Assembly: GCA_947184155.2 (NCBI GenBank)
Contig: CAMXCT020000118.1
Coordinates: 239,213-303,212, forward strand
Direction of reading: 5' to 3'
DNA length: 64,000 bases
Origin: Cladocopium goreaui
Taxonomy: Eukaryota; Sar; Dinophyceae; Suessiales; Symbiodiniaceae
Shown here: one piece after another, positions 55,828 to 64,000 of the stretch
How positions within the stretch are numbered: the first letter of the stretch is position 1
Layout of the letters: each line of letters opens with the position of its first letter
The notes under the pieces: generated by a model
Told to the model about the DNA's origin: nothing
Database searches by the model: none
What the model saw: only the letters and a program-made list of their open reading frames with translations
Position numbers and translations under genes: made by a program

Positions 55828-58800
55828 ATGGTCTTAATCCACAACATGGATTCAGATGAAGAACAACTCCAGATTGTCTCTTATGAAGAGCCTGAAGCAT
55901 ATGCCGCCACCAGTCATTCCGAAAACCGGATGGGCATCAAAATGACACCGAAGGTTCCACCCCAATTTGATGGCCAATCAAGCTGGTTTGAATATGAAGA
56001 TTTAATTGATGACTGGTTAGGGATCACAACATTGGATGCAGATAAACATGGACCATCATTAAAGAATGCCCTCATTGGTTCCGCTTCTTTTTATAAGTCG
56101 ATGCTCGATAATGCCCTACTCCGAGATCCGGATCGTGGCCTCGCTCATTTCAAGGACACATTGAGACCATACTTCGTGAAGGGAGTAAATCATGTGTTCC
56201 TTTGGCGATTCCTCCAGATGTTTCGCACATATCGAGGCCAGAGCGAATTCGTGCACTGGATAGGGCGATTTGAGATCGCGCAGAAGCGTTTGTTGGCTTC
56301 TTGGTCCGATCTGCTGGACATATCCGATCTTCCCGAAGCAGGCACTCAGGCATTTACAGCAGCACTCACAGATGAGCAAAGACTGCAATATAATGCAATA
56401 GTAACAGATGAAGATAAGCTAGCTTTTCAACAAGAGTTGAGAGAGCAGACCATAACCAACAGAAGGACCAGACATGCACAGCAGTTTCCATTGTCAGACA
56501 ATTTGATGTCACTGATTTTTCTAGTGCAAGCAGACCTCAACGAGCAACAGCGCGAGCGCTTTGTCTCGTCCATGAACATCCGTCAGATTGCAATGCCTCA
56601 ATACACCTATCTCCAAGTGAAACAGCTGTTCTTAGAACTTTTTGCCGTTTCCCACACAGGTGTTGCAGACCCAAATATCACGCACCGCAAGCGGTCCAAC
56701 TTCTACGTCATCGACGAGGGCGAGACCGAAGAAGGTGAGTACGGATTTTGGGTTTTTGATGACACAACCCGCTGTAGTCGCTCCAAACGCTTCGAAGCCG
56801 AAGAAACCCAAGCATGATCCTGTGCCTGATGACTTTGATGATGACGAGCCTGATCCAGATGCCGCACCATCCGGACACAATGGACCGCCGATACTTCCGC
56901 TAGACGGAGATGAACCTTTTAGTCCATCGCCAATGCCAGAGAATGATCCACAACCAGACACTCAAGATCAGCAAGAACCACAAGAAGAAGAAGAAGAACC
57001 TGAAGAGGACACAGATGAAACAATTCCTTATGGTTCAACAGATACAGATGAGACTCTTGACTATAATGATCTTGTTATTGATGATTCAAAATGGTGTTTC
57101 CTGTCACAGGAACAAAAATTGTGCAGTAATACTGCGTCATTCTCTGTGCCTAGACTGATTGATGGTTCACCAGTAGCTCTGAGCAGTGTCGAATCTTCTA
57201 ATTCTATTGGTATGTCTTATTCCGTTGTCTCGGAGAGACAACGCACCAGATGCCGTAAGACTAGATCTGATATCATTGAAGAATATCACGGCATTAATGA
57301 AGAAGACAAGGCTTTTATGACATTGTATTCCATGACAGACAAATTTTCTTATCTTGTTGGCAAGAAGAGAAAGGAAGCCACTCAACAAGAGAAGAGACAA
57401 CTTGCCAAACAGTTTTTAGATGCAAAGAAGGCTGAATGCCAATCATGGATTGATAATGAAGTTTTTGATCTTGTTGACATGAGAAAAACCAGAGTTCGGA
57501 ATTTCGTTGCCGGAAGATGGGTTCTTACCGTAAAGAAAGACAAAGACGGTAACTTCCAGAAATGTAAGGCAAGATGGGTCCTCAAGGGTTTCCAAGACAA
57601 ACAGAAGAACACCCAGCAGACTGATAGTCCAGCAGCGTCACGTGCAGGTTTCCGATGTGCAACACAGCTGGCTGCGAACTATCACTGGGACTTGTACCAT
57701 ATGGACCTAAAGACCGCTTTCCTCCAAGGTGAAGCCTATGATGAAACTAGAGACATCATTTGTCAGATTCCACCTGAGTATGGTTACCCACCATACATTG
57801 GTGCTAGGCTTAAGAAACCTGGTTACGGTCTTAATGATGCGCCACGCCGTTGGTGGCAGATCATTGATAAAGCCTTACTTGACTGCGGACTTGTTCCCAC
57901 ACGCGCAGACAGATGTACCTATGTTCTGTATGACAGTACTTCTAAGACAAGGACCTACCAACCACCTCGTAGTGTAAACACTGAACAGGTAACCATCTCT
58001 GAGGCAATTGACCATCTTATGGATCCGGTAGCCCGAAACAATGCTCAGGGACGCCGACCGCATGGTTTTATTTGTCTTCATGTCGACGACCTGTTCATGG
58101 CAGGCGAGCAGGTGTTTGAGTCCAAGGTCTTGTCCAGTCTGCGTAAGAACTTTGCTGTCGGTTCAGAAGACAAAAATGACATTATGTTTGTAGGACAACG
58201 CATCAAATGGAAGACTCATGACAAGTATGGACCATACATTTCTGTTGACCAGAAACTTGCTGTCGATGCAGTTGAAGAAGTCAAGATTGATAAGTCCTTG
58301 AAGGATAACATCCAATGCAATCCACAACTTCACACCGCTTATCGATCAGTTCTTGGACAGCTCAACTGGTTACAGAGTAGGACACAGGTTCACATATGTT
58401 ACAAGTTTTCGCGTTGTGCCTCAGCCGCTGCTAGTCCGACCATAGGTGATGTCAGGGAAATCAACAAGGTTGTTCGAACCCTCAAGAGTCAATATGTGGA
58501 CGGTAGATTCTGGCCTCTGAAGGGTTCTCAGCGTATCCTTGGCATGCCTGATGCATCCTACCGTAACAACAGTGATAAGTCTAGTCAGCGTGCTCATGTC
58601 ATTTTCCTAGCCGAAGATCGCAAATTGCCTTCCAAGGGAGCATACCGCAATTCCGGTTACGACACGCAAACACACCGTATAGACGGTTCCAACTCAGCAA
58701 CCCGTGGATCGATTATTGACTATGAGAGTCATAAGATAACCACTACAACACAATCCACAACTGTTGCCGAATTGAATGCCTTAATGAAATGTTTTGGAAC

Positions 58801-59242
58801 CTGTTTGTTTTTGCGTGCACTTTGGGCCGACATCAGTGGTGAGATCGTCCCCATACACATCCGAACCGACGCGAACAATTTAGTCACCACCGCTCAGACA
58901 ACACACCTACCTGAACAGAAGGAGACCCATCATTTAATACAAATGTTAAGACATGAGAGTAACACCGGACACTTGGATGACCTGAGTCACATTGCAAGTG
59001 AATATTGTCTGGCTGATCCACTTACTAAGTCAACAGCGAAACCAGACCAGTTAGTGTCATCTATAACCACTGGCAAACTTGAGAATGTTGATACGCACCC
59101 GCCATTCCGGTCGTTACTCAAACATAAAGCATTTTTAACTACATGGGTCATTGAAACGTTGTCAGAGCCGCACAATGTGTTAACATTTTTCAATGAAGAC
59201 ATTTCTGATTATGTTTTTGCCATGCTATACTTCGAGGAGTAA
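55828..59242 (+). CDS. gag-pol: Gag-Pol: Gag followed by reverse transcriptase and RNase H
   Basis: Gag starts at ATG 55828 (GCCATGG) and would run to 56817 unspliced. It has the pattern PPQFDGQSSWFEYEDLIDDW, LRPYFVKGVNHVFLWRF and WIGRF, with no zinc knuckle. Pol is in the +1 frame to 59242. Removing 56735-56777 (GTGAGT...TGTAG, 43 nt) fuses both frames exactly, giving 1123 residues. Pol begins with an acidic Pro/Glu linker, then RVT_2 motifs (GRWVLTVKKD, ARWVLKGFQDKQ, YHMDLKTAFLQGE, LKKPGYGLNDAPRRWW, active site HVDDLF at 58079-58096) and RNase H acidic residues (GMPDASY, VAELNAL, RTDANNLV, LADPLTK). No protease (DTG/DSG) or integrase (HHCC, DDE) region is visible, unusual for an element with intact LTRs. 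Confidence 0.9.
56735..56777 (+). other. Candidate 43-nt intron or frameshift region at the gag/pol junction
   Basis: GAAG|GTGAGTACGG ... CGCTGTAG|TCGCTCC has consensus-like donor and acceptor, and its length (43) is exactly what brings gag into the pol frame. The alternative is +1 ribosomal frameshifting within the overlap. Unspliced RNA would give Gag alone, a way to set the Gag:Pol ratio. Confidence 0.5.
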
Positions 59243-59446
59243 ATTTTCGTCTCAAGAAAATTTGTGTCTGCAATCTCTCGGCTCACAGGGTTCTTATTGT
59301 TTTTCTTTTTCGCGACGCCCGGACTCACGTCCCTTGGCACTGTTCTTGAACCCGGAAGCCAATTCTTGGAGACACCTCGAAGATCTTGTTTGAAGATCGA
59401 TTTCTCAAAGGTCGCATCAAAAGGGTGACCAACTCATTTCTCTTTT
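59243..59446 (+). other. Spacer between pol and ORF3
   Basis: 204 bases without an ORF. Contains AAGAAAATTTGTGTCTG (59254-59270), repeated exactly at 63897-63913 just before the 3' LTR. It may hold an internal promoter, a splice acceptor, a translation re-initiation region or a second polypurine tract. Confidence 0.5.
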
Positions 59447-62400
59447 ATGCCTCCAAAGTTCTCAAAGCATGGCCGCACAGATCATTCCGCCTCTGCGGAT
59501 TACACACCACGTGGCTTCCGCAGTCCTCGTGGCAACCGACCACATCACACACCGCGTGGCGGTAATCCAGACAGAAGGCAAACGCGCGACACCCGGACTT
59601 ACGAATCTCGTAGCAGGGTCATAGACGATGCATTCGGCGCGCCTCTTGACTCTGTGCAGTCGAACAGCCGCATTTTTGCTGAGTGTATTTCTCAGGTCCT
59701 CAGAAAGCAATCCGGTATCAAGACCAAAGAGGACCATGATTCCGCATTAGCGGATAGCCATTTTGAGACCATGTCACGTCACTTGTCTTATATCTTTCGG
59801 CATACGAAGTTAATGCACCGTGACGGATCATTGTCCTTGCATGAGCTTATTAGCCATCCTGGCACAGCCAGAAAAATTCGCACTTTGTACCGTGAAGGAC
59901 AGAAATTTTTGCAAGATTTTGACCCTAATGAGCTTTCAATGCAGGTCAGACGTAGAGAAAACACTGTTACCTTCCTTATGCCCTTGGCCCATGTAATCTG
60001 CGACTCTAATAAAGCCAGGGCCATGATCGGCTATGTAACCACCGAAGATTTCCAACCAGGCATTGTTCCGATACCGGACACGTGGTTTAAGCCGGCAGAA
60101 TTCGATGATGAGGTCACCAGGGAAGGCCAAGCCGACATGCTTGAAGGTCTCGACATTGCGAATATTTTTATCCGCTTTGAGAGTGGTCATTCCACTGAGG
60201 TCGAAATTCAGCATTGCCCATTTAAGCCTGATGTTTTTCCGCTAAGGTACCTCATCCATGGAGCGAACGAGAAAAATCTTGAATCCATCCGAAGACTAGG
60301 TTTGCTCCCAGGAGGCACCCGTGGTGGAAGGAACCATGTGCATTTCACACTTGATTCTGCACTCAGTACGATCAGGGACGTATTACGTCCCGAATCAGAC
60401 TGCATCCTAATTGCCAGACCTGGTGCCGTTACCGGCCTTGGTCCAGTGATCACTCACAACCGGTATGTCCTCACCGATCAGACCGTGCCGTTCAATCGCT
60501 TTTGCGGTGTTTGGTCCTTTGTCGATCGATCCTGGCTTGTTGCACCGGAACCGGGCGAGCTAAGGAGAATGAATGATTATACATCCAATGTTGACCTTGC
60601 CATGCATGTCTGCCACCACCAACTTTACTGGGAGAAGAAGAATGAAAATGAACAAGATGGTTTCACATGGTCACGTTCCGAATATGTGGAGTATGTGGCA
60701 GAAGAAATCGAGAAACTCCCAGTTGTTAAGAAGTTTTTGGAAAGTTTTCGTAGTACCGATTCCGGTCCGGCCAGGCCTCTGCGAACAGATGCAACTCCGA
60801 ACGACCAAGAGCTTGGCCCACCTGAGACCGAGGCAGACAAGAGAGTAAAAACACTCAAGGCAGAAATTTCCGAGCGATTTAAGAAACATCTTGCCAAAGA
60901 GCGAAACAAGGAGCAGTCTTCCGCCTCGGAGAGTGAAGCTCCCAAAGGACCTGTTAAGGCCAAGCCTATGCCTAGGAAACCGAAGGATGCCGCCGCTGCG
61001 GCTAGCTCAGATCCAGCATCCGGCCAAGTTGATCCTGACGCTGAAGTTGATCTTCAAGCAGCATCTCCCTGGGGCGGCCGCCGACAGGTTGTCAAGACAA
61101 AAAGACGCCGTGAAATGAACGCTCAGGCAAAGGATCTGTTCCGCGATGCGGACGCCGCCCAAAAGTTTTTCACTAAGTTTAAAAAGGACACAGAAGAAAT
61201 TCAATGGTTTCCTCGCCCTGCGGGTCCTCAATGCTGTAAGAATTTTGAAGACTGTGGATGTTCAGAGGCAATGTTCTGGTGCCACCCTTGTGGCTTTGCC
61301 TACTGCTTGGAATGCCGCACCTGCGGCTTATCTTGCAAACATAATATTGTTAATTTTTCTTCTGAGTTGTCCTCCGACTTTATTCCAGACAGCATCGGCT
61401 CATCCAATTCGCCTTTCGACATCGAAGACCTGGTTGATGCCGTTCTTGCCGAATCTTCGTATTTCGGAGCCACACGTCGAGAGCATGCTCAAAATCGCCA
61501 GGAAAAATTCTCGGAACTAATCACGCATCTGCGTGAGGGCCGCTCAATTGGAAACACTTACCTTCAATCTTTTGCTCGTCATGGAATTGAAGATTTTGAT
61601 TATACAGAATTCATTTATGAAATGCCATTTGGATGTCGAATTCCGACTCTCCAGGAGCACTTTGTTGATGCCCAGGACCAGACGCCTCTTCCGATCTGGC
61701 GACCTGAGGCTTTCTTCAAGTACCCTGATGGCGGTGACCTTAAGTCAGAGGAGATTCTCCGTTTATTGGAGCTCTTCAGATCGTGCCTTCTCGGTAAGAG
61801 AGCAATCCTTGGTGTTACCAAGCGCACTAAGGAGAACATCCACGAGTTTCAGAAGGACACGTATCAGCTTGGTATTTTGACTTTGAACCTTGGTCACATC
61901 AACCGTCTTCCGTATATCGGAGGTTGCGCCAAATTTCCAAAATGGGTACGAACTGATATCAACCACCGTGCATTGCCACATTTAGTGTTCCGTAATGCGG
62001 CCCATATTGTGTGCTTGTGCGAGGCGTCCGACGAGTACGGAGGAATTGCCGTCCATCGAGAGCTGGCCGAAGAGTATGGGATGATTGGCATGGTAGTGCA
62101 CCCGCACATCCAGTCACAATCCGTTGCAATTTTTCTCCGTGGCTCACATGATACAGGCTCCTTTATTGAACTTTTGTGTCCCCACCAAATTGAAACTTCC
62201 ACCAAAGAAGCACCCTTTTGGATTTTGCATGGCGCCATTTTTCGCCTTTGCCATGGAATGAACACGTCAGGAGAATTTGTTGATCCTTCTACTGGCGCTC
62301 GTGTTCCGAAACCGGACATCGAGAAAAATTCCGAATCTACGGTTTGGCAGCATGATCGCCCACTTGCATCCTCACTCGATTTTCTTGATCACTCGATCTG

Positions 62401-62593
62401 CGAGATCGACGGAGATGATGACCTTGCCGTCTCCGGCGTGGAAGCTTGTGAAGTGAATCTTGGAGCTGACACTCATGACGTCCGACGTCTCATGTTAGCT
62501 GAATGCCGCATTGCGGTTTTTCATATCTCCTCATATGCATGGAGTTATGCTTATAAAGAAACGTGCCAGAAATGGCTCCAATTTGTCGTATAA
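59447..62593 (+). CDS. ORF3: Tpt1/KptA-like RNA 2'-phosphotransferase with Cys-rich and EEP-like regions, 1048 aa
   Basis: ATG at 59447. Residues 1-55 are Arg/His/Gly-rich. About 108-365 match the Tpt1/KptA fold: LSYIFRH (Arg118-His119), FIRFESGHS (Arg243, His248), LIHGANEKNLESIRRLGLLP, RNHVHF (Arg295) and THNRYVLTDQTVPF. The four catalytic positions expected of Tpt1 (Arg, His, Arg, Arg) all appear present; about 60 extra residues sit between the N-lobe and C-lobe. Tpt1 removes an internal RNA 2'-phosphate using NAD+; some members act on other RNA or ADP-ribose substrates. Residues 596-632 hold ten Cys and two His in a cluster (CGCSEAMFWCHPCGFAYC), probably zinc-binding. Residues ~808-1030 (LTLNLGHINR, HIVCLCEASDEYGG, IAVFHISS) weakly resemble an endonuclease/exonuclease/phosphatase domain. 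It lies in the pol frame, 204 bases downstream. Confidence 0.85.
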   Translation: MPPKFSKHGRTDHSASADYTPRGFRSPRGNRPHHTPRGGNPDRRQTRDTRTYESRSRVIDDAFGAPLDSVQSNSRIFAECISQVLRKQSGIKTKEDHDSALADSHFETMSRHLSYIFRHTKLMHRDGSLSLHELISHPGTARKIRTLYREGQKFLQDFDPNELSMQVRRRENTVTFLMPLAHVICDSNKARAMIGYVTTEDFQPGIVPIPDTWFKPAEFDDEVTREGQADMLEGLDIANIFIRFESGHSTEVEIQHCPFKPDVFPLRYLIHGANEKNLESIRRLGLLPGGTRGGRNHVHFTLDSALSTIRDVLRPESDCILIARPGAVTGLGPVITHNRYVLTDQTVPFNRFCGVWSFVDRSWLVAPEPGELRRMNDYTSNVDLAMHVCHHQLYWEKKNENEQDGFTWSRSEYVEYVAEEIEKLPVVKKFLESFRSTDSGPARPLRTDATPNDQELGPPETEADKRVKTLKAEISERFKKHLAKERNKEQSSASESEAPKGPVKAKPMPRKPKDAAAAASSDPASGQVDPDAEVDLQAASPWGGRRQVVKTKRRREMNAQAKDLFRDADAAQKFFTKFKKDTEEIQWFPRPAGPQCCKNFEDCGCSEAMFWCHPCGFAYCLECRTCGLSCKHNIVNFSSELSSDFIPDSIGSSNSPFDIEDLVDAVLAESSYFGATRREHAQNRQEKFSELITHLREGRSIGNTYLQSFARHGIEDFDYTEFIYEMPFGCRIPTLQEHFVDAQDQTPLPIWRPEAFFKYPDGGDLKSEEILRLLELFRSCLLGKRAILGVTKRTKENIHEFQKDTYQLGILTLNLGHINRLPYIGGCAKFPKWVRTDINHRALPHLVFRNAAHIVCLCEASDEYGGIAVHRELAEEYGMIGMVVHPHIQSQSVAIFLRGSHDTGSFIELLCPHQIETSTKEAPFWILHGAIFRLCHGMNTSGEFVDPSTGARVPKPDIEKNSESTVWQHDRPLASSLDFLDHSICEIDGDDDLAVSGVEACEVNLGADTHDVRRLMLAECRIAVFHISSYAWSYAYKETCQKWLQFVV

Positions 62594-63722
62594 CGTAGTT
62601 TCTTCGACCACTGCAGCCAACTACATCCGAAGCATGCGTGGAGATGATGCTGATTGTGATTCAATGCTTTTAATTTCTCTTTGTTACGGTAAGCAGATCG
62701 CCGTCACGGAAGCACGTGCAAAAGAAGAATCAGCCTCTGCAGATGGATTCGCAGGATCTGCCTTCTCCGACGAAGTTATGCTGAACGATGTTGAACAGCT
62801 CAAACATTTGATGGCATACGACCTTGGTTTGGCAGAAAAGGACTGTGCATGGCACTCACCTCTCCTTGCCTACGCCCAGTTGAAGGCACTGAAAAATATG
62901 CGCATCCGATCCAAGGAATCTGAAGATAAAAGACGTGAAAAATGGATGCAGCGAACACAAGGATATCTCGAAAAACGAGAAGAAAGGAGAGACAGTGTTC
63001 CGCCGCTGCGGACTGACTCACACCGAAATGTTGGACGCACTCGAAGTCGATCGGTCAGCAGGACCAGAACACATCGACCCAGAGCTGAAACACCAGCACC
63101 GCCTCCGGCACCTGTGCGAGGTCCAGCAGCAAAGGCCAGACCAGTTGAACCTGTGAAATATAAAGCTGCACCGAGATCCTTGAAAGAATCACCAGCTCCG
63201 ACGTCATCAGGATCTTCCTCTAGTGCTAGGCCGCCTGTAAAGGCTCCTCCAGTTCCGGTTCCCGGACGAACACTAGGTTCACAGCAGCCAAGAACGCCTC
63301 CTGATCCACCAGGACCGCCGAAGACTCCACCGCCGTGGAGAGAGAGATCACAGCAGGCTGAGCAGAGGCAAACGACCAGAAAAAGGCCAATCAACGTACC
63401 TGAGCCTCCTGCGCCTCCATCCCGAATGTCGGGTCCGCAATGGCTTGACCAAGGAACAGCTTCCAGCTCTTCCGGACACCGTAATTACGGTTACAGTTTT
63501 GATCAGCCGTCGCACTATAGAGTGAATCCCAACACCACTCAAGCAGAATACGTCCCAGGGTACCAAGTACCCAGACAGCGTTGGGTCCAGAAATACGACG
63601 GATCGTGGCTTGACATGATTCCGCAGACACCGGATCAGTCTATTTTCTTTCATCAGACAGGTGAACACCGTAGACAAAACGAGTTGAGTTTTTACGGTTA
63701 CTATTTCACTATGGGCTTGTAG
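62535..63722 (+). CDS. ORF4: basic, Pro/Arg-rich protein, ~395 aa
   Basis: Overlaps the end of ORF3 in the +1 frame; the first ATG is at 62535 but the frame is open from 62511, so ORF3-ORF4 could be one polyprotein made by +1 frameshift or splicing. Residues up to ~120 look folded and helical (CDSMLLISLCYGKQIAVTEA, MAYDLGLAEKDCAWHSPLLA). Then comes a strongly basic stretch (SKESEDKRREKWMQRTQ, RTRSRSVSRTRTHRP), a long Pro/Ser-rich linker, and an aromatic C-terminus (YGYSFDQPSHYRVNP, FYGYYFTMGL). No zinc knuckle. The basic, Pro-rich character would suit nucleic-acid binding, perhaps replacing the missing Gag knuckle; this is speculation. Confidence 0.7.
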   Translation: MHGVMLIKKRARNGSNLSYNVVSSTTAANYIRSMRGDDADCDSMLLISLCYGKQIAVTEARAKEESASADGFAGSAFSDEVMLNDVEQLKHLMAYDLGLAEKDCAWHSPLLAYAQLKALKNMRIRSKESEDKRREKWMQRTQGYLEKREERRDSVPPLRTDSHRNVGRTRSRSVSRTRTHRPRAETPAPPPAPVRGPAAKARPVEPVKYKAAPRSLKESPAPTSSGSSSSARPPVKAPPVPVPGRTLGSQQPRTPPDPPGPPKTPPPWRERSQQAEQRQTTRKRPINVPEPPAPPSRMSGPQWLDQGTASSSSGHRNYGYSFDQPSHYRVNPNTTQAEYVPGYQVPRQRWVQKYDGSWLDMIPQTPDQSIFFHQTGEHRRQNELSFYGYYFTMGL

Positions 63723-63915
63723 CCCCAGAAAAATTGCAATGTTCCGCATTTGCGGTCGCTTACCACCAGCAGAGAACACCGCTTTCCAACAGCGGAGAGT
63801 AGCTTTCTGTACAGTTTTGTTTTTGTTTTCGGACCGTCTCACAGCAGATCACAGGCTGAGCGCTACCTGTGAAACAGACTTGCATGTTCCGACACGAAGA
63901 AAATTTGTGTCTGTT
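63723..63915 (+). other. 3' untranslated region of the retrotransposon
   Basis: No ORF. Ends with CGAAGAAAATTTGTGTCTGTT directly before the LTR; the purine run CGAAGAAAA could serve as polypurine tract though it is 12 bases from the LTR edge. Confidence 0.5.
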
Positions 63916-64000
63916 TGTGATTTATTTTGTTTTACGTGTCTACACAATGCATTCATGCATGTTGACATGTACACTTAATTCATATCTTTCATGCGCACTC
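63916..64000 (+). repeat. 3' LTR, first 85 bases
   Basis: Identical by inspection to 55501-55585; cut by the window end. Confidence 0.9.

Larger units (their letters stand above)
55501..64000 (+). mobile_element. LTR retrotransposon carrying a Tpt1/KptA-like ORF (3' end outside window)
   Basis: The first 85 bases of the 5' LTR (55501-55585) are identical to 63916-64000, the start of the 3' LTR. With an LTR of about 204 bases the element would end near 64119. Order on the plus strand: LTR, primer-binding site, gag-pol (RT/RNase H only), ORF3 with an RNA 2'-phosphotransferase domain, ORF4 basic/Pro-rich, LTR. All four reading frames are long and free of stops, and the LTRs match, so the copy is young and probably competent or recently mobile. 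The right target duplication lies beyond the window. Confidence 0.9.

Noticed and set aside
1-64000. Dinoflagellate spliced-leader relic (..TTTTGGCTCAAG) that would mark retroposed genes
   Set aside because: I looked for it by eye and found no convincing match; a computed search is needed.

Overview
The window looks like nuclear DNA of a dinoflagellate, probably Symbiodiniaceae or a relative. Four signs point there. Minus-strand genes are cut into many small exons, and several introns begin with GC instead of GT. Two unrelated Copia-type LTR retrotransposons are of kinds I associate with dinoflagellates. Much of the rest is tandem and inverted repeats with little conventional coding sequence. 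A diverged 18S rRNA fragment confirms a eukaryotic nuclear setting. No tRNA gene, intact rRNA gene, CRISPR array or bacterial-style operon was found. Species identity is inference.

Layout: 0-6.5 kb is repeat-rich. It holds a fold-back at 0.63-0.95 kb, a gag-like fragment near 2 kb, and a dispersed family (2.9-6.5 kb) whose copies keep the same pseudoknotted RNA fold with compensatory changes. 6.5-10.2 kb has no recognisable gene. 10.2-12.6 kb is a ~0.7 kb-arm inverted repeat flanked by two 7-bp (ACCTCGG) satellite arrays. 12.7-17.3 kb holds duplicated exons of a minus-strand membrane protein. 19.6-28.3 kb is an 18-exon minus-strand DNA (cytosine-5)-methyltransferase-like gene, reconstructed here exon by exon. 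30.2-32.6 kb (perhaps from 33.8 kb) is a second multi-exon minus-strand gene of unknown function. Its intergenic and intronic DNA is AT-rich and carries two short hAT-like MITEs. 33-38 kb holds microsatellites and the 18S pseudogene.

38.0-46.9 kb is a nested insertion. An AT-rich, virus- or mobile-element-like gene (SF1 helicase, HNH-like cysteine cluster, zinc ribbon; interrupted by stops) was split in its reading frame by a 6.6 kb minus-strand Copia element. That element has 96-bp LTRs, a GTATT target duplication, and a cytosine-methyltransferase-like module between integrase and reverse transcriptase. 47.5-47.8 kb is another AT-rich fragment. 47.9-51.6 kb is two large tandem arrays. 51.6-55.5 kb is mostly unassigned sequence ending in a 42-bp tandem array.

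55.5 kb to the window end is the most striking object: a second LTR retrotransposon, open to the right, with intact gag and RT/RNase H reading frames joined across a possible 43-nt intron. No protease or integrase is visible. A third ORF carries a complete Tpt1/KptA-type RNA 2'-phosphotransferase signature, a cysteine-rich cluster and a possible endonuclease/exonuclease/phosphatase-like region. A fourth ORF is basic and proline-rich. The right LTR begins 85 bases before the window ends and is identical to the left LTR over that length.
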